Counted from the first letter of the stretch, positions 11,039-22,964 are shown. The stretch: 64,000 nucleotides of DNA from Crossaster papposus (GCA_037893245.1 JBAIAA010000238.1:1984001-2048000); one strand, 5' to 3'. Program-made: numbers and translations. The notes: generated from the letters alone by a model not told the origin.

Positions 11039-12928
11039 ATACCCCAGTCACAATTGGCTTGCGATGGGTTTGCGATTAGTTTGCGGCGGATTTCTAGGCA
11101 TTTTTGGCCGGGGCCCCACGGGACTCCTTGCGGCTGCACTCGGGCGGGCATCGAGTTACTTTTAACTCGGACTTAAAACCTGGTGCGGCGTTTCGCATCG
11201 CAAACTGATCGCCAATAAATCGGTCGATGCCTAGCCGATGTCCGGCAGGGCATCACACACGTCGGGCGGGCGCCGAGCCAAATTTTGGACAACCCAGACA
11301 ATCAATATATCGGCCAGGCGCCGCCCACACGCCGGCCGGGTCCCGCCAGGCGTCCGGCCGACTTGGCGGTGCCTGGCCGGAAATCGACCGGGGGCCGGAC
11401 GGCGCCCTGCCGGCGCCCAGCCTGAAATCGGTCATGCATCGGCCGGGGCTCGAAGGGTAAAAAAAGCGGCTCATCGGTCTACATCTACACACAGTTTATC
11501 ACACAAGTTTCATAGTGCAAGTACTACATCTCTTCTTCAGCCACCAATGCAACAAGAACCAGGTTGTAGCGGTATAGCGTGCAAACGCTAACCTCTCCCT
11601 CAACCGGGCGACCTACACGCGCTGTGCGGGTGCCCGCAAGCGTTGTGGAGGTATCAACGGCCTTTTCTTATTTAAAGAAGGTCATGGCCCTGTCACACCA
11701 GAACGTTTTAGGCCAACGTGTTGGAATTTCGGCAACACGCGGGTAAACGTTGACCAACGCTAGGCCAACGTTCGCAACGCGCTGCGCGCGTTACCCACAC
11801 GCTGGAACACGCTGTCACACGCTGAGGCAAAAATACATTTTTCAACATACCTAAAAAATGTCAGCGTTTGCCAGCGTGTGACTGCACACATTGGCGGCGC
11901 GCAGGAAGGCCGTTACTCACGCGTCGAACGCGCTAGACGATCGTTACCAACCCACTACTCTCACGCTGGCGACACGCTGTCGTATTTTTACTATAAATCA
12001 GTGATGCGTTCCTTACACGCTTAGCGCGTTCCTTACACGCTACTCACGCGCTGGCATACGCTATGAACCCCTTATCAACCTGCATGGACACGCTGAAATC
12101 ACGGTTCCACTTGACTTTTTTCTGTGAAAGTTCAGCAATTGCCAGCGTATCAACTATTTTTAACGCGCTACTCATGCATTGGCCTAAAACGTTCTGGTGT
12201 GGCAGGGCCATAGCCAGCGTGTCGCAAGCGTACGCCAGCGTACGCCATCGTGTGAGTAGCGGGTTGATAACGATCGTCTAGCGTGTTCGACGCGTGAGTA
12301 ACGAACCTCCAACGCGCCGCCAGCGTGTGCAGTCACACGCTGGAAAACGCTGGAAATTGTAGTTATGTTGAAAAAAAAATTTTTTTCTCAGCGTGTGACA
12401 GCGTGTCCCAGCGTGTGAGTAACGCGCTCAGCGTGTTGCTAACGCTGGCCTAGCGTTGGTCAGCGTTTGCCAGCGTGTTGCCAAAATTACAACACGCTAC
12501 TCACGCGTTGGCCTAAAATGTTCTGGTGTGACAGGGCCATCAGAGGAGAGCTTCTGCCGCCGGCCGTTGATCGCTGGCCACTCGACAGGCACACTACAGA
12601 TGCCCGTCCGGCCGCCGTACGACCTGTAAGAATTGGTTGGCACCCTGCCGGATACCGCAGGGGTATCGCAAGGACATAAGCAGGGCACCGGACGAGTGCC
12701 TGCCGGACACCGGCCGATAAACGGGCCAATAATTCGACCCCATTTCCAAGAAAGTCGGCCGATCGCCGGTCGGCGACCCCCCGGGCCCCGTCATGGCAGC
12801 GTACGGGGCACTTTTAATTGTGACTGTGACCGCCATATCGCACGATTCTTCGCCGACCTCTACACGCCGGCCGATGCCTAGAAATCGCACACGCCGCCCG
12901 GGCTCCGTTTTAATTGTGACTGGGGTAT
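11039..12928. mobile_element. GC-rich non-autonomous TIR element (TA target)
   Basis: The left end ATACCCCAGTCACAATT and the right end AATTGTGACTGGGGTAT are perfect inverted copies, each with TA outside. The interior is unusually GC-rich, with many CCGGCC and GCCGGC steps, and has no transposase frame. Internal pieces of the terminus recur near 12810-12835, so there may be older rearrangement inside. Frames such as those at 11227-11591 are by-products of the GC content. A separate foldback element is nested at 11684-12540. Confidence 0.7.
11684..12540. mobile_element. Foldback element with CACGCTGG-rich arms
   Basis: The left end ATGGCCCTGTCACACCAGAA and the right end CTGGTGTGACAGGGCCAT are inverted copies, followed inward by arms of about 300 bp that remain complementary with divergence. 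The arms consist of many close variants of CACACGCTGG or CCAGCGTGTG. A further right-end copy (GTTCTGGTGTGGCAGGGCCAT-like) sits internally at about 12178-12211, so a 528-bp subelement is embedded in the 857-bp whole. No coding capacity and no clear target duplication. Confidence 0.7.
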
Positions 12929-13080
12929 TACCACAGCGTTTCGCAATCGCAGCCTCGAAGGGCCCCCCCTCCGCCCCCACCCCCCCCCTAGACCAAGGCA
13001 TGCGAACCAACCTCGACCCCAGGCATGACATTACAGTTTTTCATTCATAAAACGCCGAGGTTGGCTAACAAACAAACAAG

Positions 13081-13350
13081 ATGGCGGACGATTTTTTGAA
13101 GGAAAACATTTACGAAAGGTTCTGAGTTCCCTGCCTAAATAACCTACAAAAACGCACCCTGAGGGCGTATGAGCTAGGAAGGCAAGGATGTCATAGTGTG
13201 TTCATCCATGGTACTTCCAAGTCGCCCGAGAAAGTCACCCTCAGTATTAGCCTCAAATCTAGTGAGGTCGTGCGTCATTTTGGCAAACAGTTAATTACCT
13301 GCAAAAACTACGTTTCTCTGAAATCAAAGGGGAAATTATCATTCGTTTAG
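13081..13350 (+). pseudogene. 89-codon frame with one internal TGA, unknown origin
   Basis: An ATG in strong context (AACAAGATGG) opens MADDFLKENIYERF, followed by a TGA at 13123-13125. The same frame then continues for 74 codons (AYELGRQGCHSVFIHGTSK, KVTLSISLKSSEVVRHFGK) to a TAG at 13348-13350. The composition looks protein-like rather than random. It could be a decayed exon of a host gene or of a cellular-type transposon protein; I do not recognise a domain. No SECIS-like element was identified, so selenocysteine is only a remote possibility. Confidence 0.3.
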
Positions 13351-13892
13351 GAGGTTTTCACCATAGAGCAAGGTGGTTTCACTCATCACAAATTTAAAAC
13401 CCAAAGAGAAATACCTCTGCACCCGCAGTCACAAATAAACGCCGGGGCAGACATGATTTGCTGTGTTGATGTACATGTGTACATACGGGTCAATATATCG
13501 CGGCGTATATATTGTGTGGAAATGGTTTGCATGGAATGTCAATTTATTAAATATTGTTCACAATATTCCAGCCAAACTGCCTTTTTAATATTGAGATACT
13601 CTATCGACTAGCGTCTATTGTTTGCCTGCAGGTAATAAACAGGCGGGTTTCATCTCTAGACATCACCCGTGTTTGCTTAGTTGCCTAGTTTGTATGGATA
13701 AAGGAGGGCATCCATTCATACGTGATCCGCGTCCACGTCCATGTCCATGCCCGTGAAAAATCGCTCACCTTGGGAAACATTGCAAGCATCCATAGGCCTA
13801 TTGATCCGTTCCGTGTCCGTGTCCGCGTCCGCGAGCAATCGCGCAGTGATCTGAGCAATTTTCACTGACACTGACACGGACGTATTATTTCA

Positions 13893-14085
13893 TATGAAGC
13901 GCGATATGTGGCAGAGAAACCCCCCCCCCCCCACCTCTTTTGTGTTGACCATTGTGTTCCCGGAATCTCAGGAATTCTGTTTCAAGGGGGGTGGGGGGGG
14001 GGGGGGGGTTAGGTAACAATAGTGTTGAGTGTGTATAAGGTATAGGGATAAGAGGGAGGTACCCCTCTGCCACATATCGTGCTGG
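13893..14085 (+). repeat. MITE family F copy with internal C and G tracts
   Basis: Termini GCGATATGTGGCAGAG and CTCTGCCACATATCG are inverted copies. Inside are a C-tract at about 13921-13932, GGAATCTCAGGAATTCTG, a G-tract at about 13986-14007 and GTGTGTATAAGGTATAGGGA. The same order, including the G-tract, occurs at about 60583-60785. Confidence 0.7.
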
Positions 14086-14182
14086 GTATATGTTATTTGG
14101 AAGCTTGGCAGGACCTCGATGACCTCAGTGACAGTGGAACATGAAGCAGAATCAGTGTCAAAAAGATCGGACGTGTTTTTAC

Positions 14183-14430
14183 AACTCGGATGCTTTCCTA
14201 ATTCGGAAGTATTCCTAATTCGGATGCTTTTTGCAAACTCGGAGGCTTTTTTAATTCGGATGAATTCGTAATTCGGATGCTTTTTTAATTCGGATGCTTT
14301 TCTAGTTCGGATGCTTTTTGTAATCTCGAATGTTTTTTTACTTCGAATGCTTTTCTAGTTTGAATGCCTTTTGTAAACTCGGATGCTTTTTGCAAACCGA
14401 ACATATTCGCAAAACGGATGCTTTCCCAAT
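14183..14430 (+). repeat. Degenerate tandem repeat of TTCGGATGCTTTT
   Basis: About ten imperfect units of roughly 20-28 bp, each containing CGGATGCTTTT or GAATGCTTTT, most introduced by TAATT, TAGTT or AAACT. Confidence 0.75.
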
Positions 14431-16690
14431 CTGGCACTAGGGTGGCCCTGAAAGGACATTACACATCGCAGATTCTGCAATATCGCGCATTCTGCGCGAA
14501 TTTGAACGATGACCAACATGTTATCGTATATATCTTAGCATATATCTGAGATGTGGAAGATTTTATTGTAGATTTCTGCACAGATTTATGTCATGGTGAA
14601 TATTTTATGCGCAGATTTTTATTTTAGATTTCAAGTTCTGCGCAGATTTCTTAGTACGCAAATTTGTGAGATGTCGCACGGATGGGCATGCATATCCATC
14701 TACATGTGTTCTAAAACGGACAGGCAAACGTCGTGGTTCAACTTTCAAACGAATATTGAATACATGCTGCAAAAGGTGATGCATTTTCTAAAAAGGTTTA
14801 TGTCAATTTATTTTTAAAAAAATTCAAAATAAACCGTAAATATAACAATACTTTTTCAAACCCTTTCAAATCATACAGCATATTAGCCACACTTGTTTAA
14901 CCTTTCCTGTAATTTTGATGACAAATTACAGTTAAATTAGCTGCCTAATGAAAGTAATCCTACCTCGAGTTATTTTTATAGATTTGGACATGAGAATGCA
15001 ACATTTAAAACAAAATATACCTCACATGTTATCAAAAACTTATACTTTTATTTCATAATCTACAAGATAATGTTACTGGGCAAACTTAATGTGGGTATAG
15101 GCTTCAGCCAAACACTAATTAGTGCCTAATTAGCCCGTTAAATAAATCCCCTTTTTAATGCAGCATTGTAATGCGTTTTTTGGCTGCGAGTATATCTGCC
15201 TCTTTAAAACATTTCTTATTGGTTTTTCCAGCATCAATGAACACAAAGACAATGGTGTGTACTACCTTTCAGTAAAATGGTTTAATCGTACAAGTTTATC
15301 AAAGTTTCTGTTGGATAGGTTCGCCAAGTGCAGAGTGTGTACGTATACTTGTTGGCGTCGCTTCGGATCTTCACATAGAAGTCTAATCAGAAAGTAAAGG
15401 AGTTTTTATCAGCGGCTGAACAAGGGCAAGGATGATACTTTGTAATAGTTGATTTTGTGATATCATTTTGCATTTTGGTTGTTGGGTTCTGTAGAAATAA
15501 TGTTTTAGTTCACAACAAGTAATGTTTTTATATGCCACTAATAAATGTTATCAGAAAATAGTATGTAAGAAATATTGTGGAGAGGGTTAGTCTATATTTT
15601 CGCCGTCAAACATGCTGCTTATTCAGTAGGAGTAATTCACAGGCCTACAACTCACTCTTATGATTTGAAAAAGGCGCCAGATTCATAAAAATATTCTTGT
15701 TTGTGTGTATTATTACTTCAAACTAAAGAAAAATCTCAAATTTAAGTTTTTTTGGAAAATGCCAATTGTTGATGTAGTACTGCCTTAAAATGAGACATTC
15801 CCCATACTTTTTTCACCAGATATAAAAAGACAAATGTTGGCTTTAATCAAATCCAAAAGGAAAATATTCTGAGACCCCTGGCAAATTGACTTTTTGAGGG
15901 ACACAATTTTAAAAGTTCTGAAAACATGCTTCAATGCATGATCTAAAACTAGAATAAGGGTGACATTTAAAACATTTTTTTTAAAATCAAGTAAGGGCAA
16001 GGATGATACTTTGTAGTGATATAGTGGATTTTGTGATAAAATTTGTATTTTGGCTGGGTGATTTTTTTTAATAAGCAAATTTGCGGCCCCAAACTGGCTA
16101 AAAATGCCAAAAACACAAAATGGCCTGTTTCCATTGACAACGGACCATAGCCTGATTTTTTGATTTCAATATTGGTTACTTGCTTACCAAGTCCTCTCAT
16201 ATTAAACATATGATAAAAATGCCGAGGACCCTTATAATTTATATGAAATATTTACATGGACCTACAATGTATGCAGCATGCATGCACTTCTAATCCAACC
16301 TATTGTGTCTGAGCAACTTATGTGCATAATAATGCTGAATTGTATATCCAGCAAGTTGCCACCAACTATACATGTATATTATTGTAATCCCACCTATACA
16401 TGACCACACTATACACAGAGTAGTACGCATTACTCGGATACTTCATTCTTCATTCAAAACAAGGACTGAATGTTCCAAATCACTTTATAAAATCTGGTAA
16501 ACATGAAAGCTTTGAACGAAAAGGTCAAGACAGAAACTCTGAGAATAATTGCGTGGCTAAGAGAACAATGTGAGACCCTGACAGTAGGGTTTCTTCCCGT
16601 TGATAATGGGGTCGATGGTGAACATGATTATAACAATGCTAGAGTCAGACATGAAGATCAATCCGAGTGATGAAGATAATGAGGTTGACT
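14431..16690. other. AT-rich stretch without recognised features
   Basis: No frame, repeat family or RNA gene recognised. The phrase GGGCAAGGATGATACTTTGTA occurs at about 15424 and again at about 15995, each followed by GGATTTTGTGATA-like sequence, hinting at an old duplication. Confidence 0.4.
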
Positions 16691-16702
16691 ATGCCATACC
16701 CC

Positions 16703-17626
16703 TTTTTTCCGAGTGCCGACAATGAGGTCAAAACATACTGCACGTTTGCGCTCGCACCCCTCTTTTGCTTTTTCGCACCCTTTTTGCTCTTGCCAACAGT
16801 GAAGTCATAACATACTGCAAATTTGCGCCCGCATCCCTCTTTTGCTTTCTCGCACCCCTTTTCCCGAGTGCCGACAGTAAAGTAAAAACATACTGCACAT
16901 TTGCGCTCGCACCCCTTTTTGATCTTGCCAACAGTGAAGTCATAACATACAGCACATTTGCGCCCGCACCCTTATTTTACTTTCTCGCACCCCTTTTTTC
17001 CGAGTGCCGACAGTGCAGGTCAAAACATACTGCACATTTGCGCTCGCACCCCTCTTTTGCTTTATCGCACCCTTTTTTGCTCTTGCCAACAGTGAAGTCA
17101 TAACATACTGCAAGTTTGCGCCCGCACCCCTCTTTTGCTTTCTCAGTCGCATCCCTTTTTGCTCTTGCCAACAGTGAAGTCATAACATACTGCAAATTTG
17201 CGCCCGCACCCCTCTTTTGCTTTCTCGCACCCCTTTTTGCTCTTGCCAACAGTGAAGTCATAACATACTGCAAATTTGCGCCCGCACCCCTCTTTTGCTT
17301 TCCCGCACCCTCTTTTGCTTTCTCGCACCCCTTTTTGCTCTTGCCAACAGTGAAGTCATAACATACTGCACATTTGCGCCCGCACCCCTCTTTTGCTTTC
17401 TCGCACCCCTGTTTGCTCTTGCCAACAGTGAAGTCATAACATACTGCACATTTGCGACCGCACCCCTCTTTTTCTTTCTCGCACCCCTGTTTGCTCTTGC
17501 CAACAGTGAAGTCATAACATACTGTAAATTTGCGCCCGCACCCCTCTTTTGCTCTTGCCAACAGTGAAGTCATAACATACTGCACATTTGCGCTCGCACC
17601 CCTCTTCTGCTTTCTCGCACCCCTTG
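16703..17626 (-). repeat. Minisatellite array 1 (78-bp unit)
   Basis: About twelve units of roughly 78 bp. On the + strand each contains CTTGCCAACAGTGAAGTCAT, AACATACTGCA, TTTGCGCCCGCACCCCTC and TTTTGCTTTCTCGCACCCCT. It is the reverse complement of the unit in the larger array at 28065-32293. Some units carry CGAGTGCCGACAGT in place of CTTGCCAACAGT. Because 78 is a multiple of three, long frames run through it on both strands; these are not called as genes. Confidence 0.95.
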
Positions 17627-17670
17627 GTAACACGAAGTATGAATATCATTCCCGCTCCGTGTACGTAAAA

Positions 17671-18245
17671 AACAAAGCACTTGCATATTAGTTTGTTCAG
17701 TGTTGATTGTTGTCATATTAAAAAAAGTACCAACTGCTGTGACCAATTCGAGAAAAATAATTACGAACAAAAGCAGTGGAGCTACATTCGGTAATAAAGG
17801 CATCTTCCTTTCAGTGGTAGTCTGAACAATAAGCACTCCTCCTAACGACAACAAGAACAAACCTAGAGAAAACAAAGCACTTGCAATATTTGGTTCAGTT
17901 GCTTGTTGTCATATTTAAAAAAATAAAAACCAACTGCTGCGACCAATTCCACGCTCTTTGATATTTACTCAAAAAATCGGAACAATACGCACTCCTCCTA
18001 ACTACAACAAGAACAAACCTAGAGAAAACAAAACACTTGCAATATTTGGTTCAGTTGCTTGTTGTCATATTAAAAAAAAAAAAAAAATGCTGCGACCAAT
18101 TCCACGCTCTTTGATGTTTACTCAAAAATCTGTTATGAAAAAGGTAGTAGGGCTACCATTAAGTAAAAAATGCATCTTCACTTTTAGCGGCAGTCTGAAC
18201 AATAAGCACTCTTCCTAACGAAAACAAGAAAAAACCTACATGTAG
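17671..18245 (+). repeat. Three tandem copies of a 150-220 bp sequence
   Basis: Copies begin near 17671, 17870 and 18024 with AAAACAAAGCACTTGCA or a close variant. They share TGACCAATTC or GCGACCAATTCCACGCTC and TGAACAATAAGCACTCCTCC, and end in ACAAACCTAGAG or a variant. A related piece lies on the far side of the foldback element at 22735-22964. Confidence 0.75.
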
Positions 18246-19145
18246 CGATACTGGGTTAGTTTCAGCGACAAAACAACGGTGCACAGCGGGGGAAAAGAAG
18301 ACTTTTGTTTGGCTTTGGCGATGAGCATCACAGAAAATACACACATAGACAGGGCCCAGACCAGAAAAAACTAAGGGTTTTTCCTGTCAAGGTTTTCTCA
18401 ACGGTTTCATCATCCTTAACCTCAACCATTTGATATTAGCTTGGGGGCCACCCTGATTTTTGCCCCTAATTCAAAATGGCCGCCAAAATCCAAAATGGCC
18501 GCTAAAATTACATAAATTACATATATACTGCTAAATACGTTTAATATCAACGTGTTTTTTTAGTGATTCTCTCATCTTGAATGTACACCCATTGAATTTA
18601 GCTACAGAGCCACCCAGAATTTGGCCTCAAATTCAAGATGGCCGCCAAAATCTAAAATGGCTGCCAAAATTACATAAAATACATATATACTGCTAATTAC
18701 GTTTAATATCAACGTTTTTTGTGTGATTCTGTCATCTTGAATGAACACCCATTGAATTTAGCTCCAGAGCCACCCAGAATTCGGCCTCAAATCCAAGATG
18801 GTCGCCAAAATCTAAAATGGCTGCCAAAATTACATAAAATATACTGCTAATTACGTTTAATATCAACGTTTTTTGTGTGATTCTGTCATCTGGAATGTAC
18901 ACCCATTAAATTTAACTCCAGAGCCACCCAGAATTTGGCCTCAAATCCAAGATGGTCGCCAAAATCTAAAATGGCTGTCAAAATTACCCTAATCAGGTTT
19001 ATACTGATTCTTGTTTTTTCTGTCAGAGTTGTTTTCAGTGATTCCGTCATTCTAAGCCCAAGGCCTTTAGGATTAGTCTGGGAAATACTCAGGATTTATC
19101 GTATAATCCAAGATGGCTGTCAAAATGGCTGTCAAAATGGCTGCT

Positions 19146-19520
19146 AAAATGGCTGCTAAAATGGCCATCAAAAGCATCTTACTTAAATTTAAAGTACATA
19201 TTCATTTTGTCCTGTTAAAGCTCACTAAAGTTGGTTTCATTGTGGCGTCCTGAACCTAAGCCTTTTGAAATTAACTTGTGGCTACCCACGATTTGTCCGC
19301 CCAAATCCAAAATGGCTACCAAAATGACCTTAATCAGATTTAAACGGTCTCTTATTTATCCCCCATAATTTAGTAAAAGACCTGGCTCACCCATGTATGC
19401 ACATTATTTAGGAGAGGATAACTCAACTGTTCTAGGCTGATATGACCCCAAGGAACAACTTGGGATGTGTGCCAAAATCTCTATCCGGGGCGAACAGCCC
19501 GGAAATGACCACGCCCTTTT
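19146..19520 (+). repeat. Inner left arm segment, duplicated at 21013
   Basis: The segment from ATGGCCATCAAAAGCATCTT to AATGACCACGCCCTTTTT recurs in direct orientation at 21013-21400 with few changes, about 1.87 kb away. Confidence 0.8.
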
Positions 19521-20734
19521 TAAAATGACCATGGAACTTCATTAACTGTCTTAGACACATAATTACGTTCTGTATAACATTAATATATAACAACAAAGAT
19601 TGTTTATCTAAGCCAAAAATTGTTTATCTAAGCCAAAGTCGGATCGCTCAGTATGACTTAAGACGCGCATAGACCACAAACACCATGCACTTATTCTCTG
19701 TGACTGTGACCAAATTAACAAACTAAGAGGACATGAAGTTGATTTGTGATCCAAATATTAATGCACAGTTAACAGCAAATGATACGTTTGTTTCCAGTTG
19801 TATCTGTCCACCTGTCTCGCTAGTTTCGTACGAACCAGTTGGCCAGTTGCTCTCGTTATTTTGACGAACCAATAAATGAGCTTTTTATTAACAAACGCGG
19901 TGACTGTGAATGTAAAGCAGCCGTGCATAACGCTTTGTATAAAATTCGATAAATTTAATTATTTAGGTGGCCTGCCTGTCTTATTTCACTCCTTTCCCTC
20001 CTTTCCCTGTTCAAGTTGAGTATTTAACAAACCTTTGTGAAAATGAACTGAGGTAGAGCCTGAAAGTTGACTGGTGGCATGCTTCCGGCCCCCTTAAATA
20101 AAATATTGATTTTAACATTATTTTTGGTACAATGATTTCCTAATAAAATCACCCCTGGAAAATTGCTGCTAGCACTATCATGTCACCGAATCCCTCGAAT
20201 GAGTCTCAAGGACAGGTTTTTAGGTATTTGCTCTATCACTCAGGTTGACACCTTATAATGTACAGTTGTTATTTGGGTGAAAGGGTTGACTGCTTCCCTT
20301 AATTTCTCTAGTGTGTGACACTGTTAAAAGGTGTATTTAATCAAAAGTAATTCTGGCGACTGTGGTTGGGCCAAATATGGAAACTAAACAATTGCGCGAC
20401 GCGGAAGAAAAATATCGCGCCAAAACTTTACCTATCAATTTCGAAAATCTAAAATACATGTGGAATCGAAGCACTCGTACAAAGAGGAAAATTTATTAAA
20501 TAATTTTGTGGCGATCATTGGATAAAAACTTATCCCGTCTTTTGGGACACAATATTTCTTTCTCATAATCTTGAAGGACTTATTTTCATTTACAAACGAA
20601 TCTAAAACGACCGTTGATTGTTGAAAGAGTGCAAGCGCGGATCCACGAATTTGTTAGACGGGGGGCAAACCCAAAACTGTAATGCGAGCGCGAAGCACGC
20701 ATGTTACAGTAAACAAACAAACAGTTTTGTCCCC

Positions 20735-20979
20735 ATTTCTTGTATTATTTGAAAGTAAAGAATGATTGTAGGCATCCAGCAAAATGATTGCGCTAGATAT
20801 CCTGTATTTGTTCCGACAAAATACATTTCATAATTCCGGACGGCGATCGCGAAGAACATTATAAATAAGAGCCACTGCCGACGCCAGTTGAAAAATAAAT
20901 TACAACCACCCCCCCCCAAAAAAAAAAAATTCACCCATTCATAATAATTCAAGCAATTACCGATGGTGTATACTACCTT
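20735..20979 (-). repeat. MITE family A copy, truncated
   Basis: Carries the family interior (AAAATGATTGCGCTAGATAT, GGCGATCGCGAAG) and the right terminus GATGGTGTATACTACCT next to TTAA at 20980-20983. The left part is missing. Just outside lies a GCGCGGATCCACGAATTT / GCGAGCGCGAAGC fragment of another transposon family (20632-20700). Confidence 0.7.
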
Positions 20980-21012
20980 TTAAATTATTATTAATAGAGG
21001 TATAAACGAACG

Positions 21013-21400
21013 CGAATGGCTGCCAAAATGGCCATCAAAAGCATCTTACTTAAATTTAAAGTACATCTTCATTTTGTCCTGTTAAAGCTCACTAAAGTTG
21101 GTTTCATTGTGGCGTTCTGAACCTAAGCCTTTTGAAATTAACTTGTGGCTACCCAAGATTTGTCCGCCCAAATCCAAAATGGCTACCAAAATGACCTTAA
21201 TCAGATTTAAACGGTCTCTTATTTATCCCATAATTTAGTAAAAGACCTGGCTCACCCATGTATGCACATTATTTAGGAGAGGATAACTCAACTGTTCTAG
21301 GCTGATATGACCCCAAGGAACAACTTGGGATGTGTGCTAAAATCTCTATCCGGGGCGAACAGCCCGGAAATGACCACGCCCTTTTTTAAATGACCATGCC
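21013..21400 (+). repeat. Direct copy of the inner left arm of the foldback element
   Basis: Matches 19146-19520 in the same orientation. After it, AAATGACCACGCCC is repeated three times with changes up to about 21430. Confidence 0.8.
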
Positions 21401-22507
21401 CTTTTTTTAAATGACCACGCCCTTTTTATCGGAAGTGCTATACTTCCGACATAGCTGTATCTTCTAACCGTTGGAGCTAGACATTTTCTGATGTGCTCAA
21501 GATGTTCATTGGATATTTTAGAAGAACATTTCTAAAAACCATTCGGTCAACTTATTACCAAATACATACACCGGGAATTTCCATATATATTTATTAATTA
21601 AACTTTCCAAACTTGTGCATACATGTCTGAGCCAGGTCCTTTACTAAATTATAGGGGATAAATAAGAGACCGTTTAAATCTGATTAAGGTCATTTTGGTA
21701 GCCATTTTGGATTTGGGCGGACAAATCGTGGGTAGCCACAAGTTAATTTCAAAAGGCTTAGGTTCAGAACGCCACAATGAAACCAACTTTAGTGAACTTT
21801 AACAGGACAAAACGAAGATGTACTTTAAATTTAAGTAAGATGCTTTTGATGGCCATTTTAGCAGCCCTTTTGGCAGCCCTTTTGACAGCCATTTTGACAG
21901 CCATGTTGGATTAGACGATAAATCTTGGGTATTCCCCAGACTAATTTTAAAGGCCTTGGGCTTAGAATGACGGAATCACTGAAAAAACTCTGACAGAAAA
22001 AAAACTAGAAGCAGTATAAACCTGATAAGGGTAATTTTGGCAGCCATTTCAGATTTTGGCGGTCATCTTGGATTTGAGTTCAAATTCTGGGTGGCTCTGG
22101 AGCTAAATTCAATGGGTGTACATTCAAGATGACAGAATCACACAAAAAACGTTGATATTAAACGTAATTAGCAGTATATTTTATGTAGTTTTGGCAGCCA
22201 TTTCAGATTTTGGCGGCCATCTTCGATTTGAGGCCAAATTCTGGGTGGCTCTGGAGCTAAATTCAATGGGTGTACATTCAAGATGACAGAATCACACAAA
22301 AAAACGTTGATATTAAACGTAATTAGCAGTATATACGTAATTTATGTAATTTTAGCGGCCATTTTGAATTTTGGCGGCCATTTTGAATTAGGGGCAAAAA
22401 TCAGGGTGGCCCCCAAGCTAATATCAAATGGTTGAGGTTCAGGATGATGAAACCGTTGAGAAAACCTTGACAGGAAAAACCCTTAGTTTGTCCTGGTCTG
22501 GGCCCTG

Positions 22508-22734
22508 TCTAACAGGATAGGGGCCGTAGACCCACGATTGAACGGCAAACTTTGCACATGATGATGTCATAGATATTTTGAAAAACATTTCAGTAAAATC
22601 GAATGGAAGTAAAATTAGCTTGTACGAAGAAGTGTTAAATGTTTCCGTAAGTCAGCTGAACAAAATTCCGCAGACGACAAACACCATGAGCACTGATGAA
22701 TGTTTCTCAGCCGTGTCAACAGTGAAGTCAAAAA
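22508..22734 (+). other. Spacer with an unassigned short frame
   Basis: From about 22563 a frame reads DDVIDILKNISVKSNGSK, then YEEVLNVSVSQLNK and TDECFSAVSTVKS before running into repeat sequence. It looks somewhat protein-like but has no recognised domain or clear splice sites. GTCAACAGTGAAGTCA at about 22719 matches the conserved core of the 78-bp minisatellite. Confidence 0.25.
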
Positions 22735-22964
22735 AAATTCCACGCTCTTTGATATTTACTCAAAAAATCGGAACTATACGCACTCCTCCGGATAAAAAAA
22801 AAAAAAAAAATGCTGCGACCAATTCCACGCTCTTTGATGTTTACTCAACAAATCTGTTATGAAAAAGGTAGTAGGGCTACGCAGTCTGAACAATAAGCAC
22901 TCTTCCTAACGAAAACAAGAAAAAACCTACATGTAGCGATACTGGGTTAGTTTCAGCGACATAT
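22735..22964 (+). repeat. Second copy of the left flank of the foldback element
   Basis: Sequence from TTCCACGCTCTTTGATATTT to GTTAGTTTCAGCGACA matches the left flank ending near 18271, in the same orientation, with an internal deletion. The foldback element therefore sits between direct repeats about 4.7 kb apart. Confidence 0.75.

Larger units (their letters stand above)
18350..22507. mobile_element. Foldback-like element with long inverted arms
   Basis: The left arm starts CAGGGCCCAGACCAG at 18350 and the right arm ends CTGGTCTGGGCCCTG at 22507. The arms stay complementary over roughly 0.9-1.05 kb (left about 18350-19400, right about 21590-22507). Each arm is a series of diverged units of about 155 bp that include AAGATGGCCGCCAAAATC, ATATACTGCTAATTACG and GAGCCACCCAGAATTTGGCC: about six units on the left and five on the right. 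The central 2.1 kb holds a partial direct copy of the inner left arm and a MITE. Such arms are typical of foldback elements. No transposase and no clear target duplication were found. Confidence 0.7.

Noticed and set aside
11227-11591. Overlapping GC-rich frames resembling proline/arginine-rich proteins
   Set aside because: They lie inside a non-autonomous transposon, in several frames and both strands at once, as expected from few AT-rich stops.
16765-17633. Reading frames of up to 218 codons in the smaller repeat region
   Set aside because: Same minisatellite in reverse orientation.
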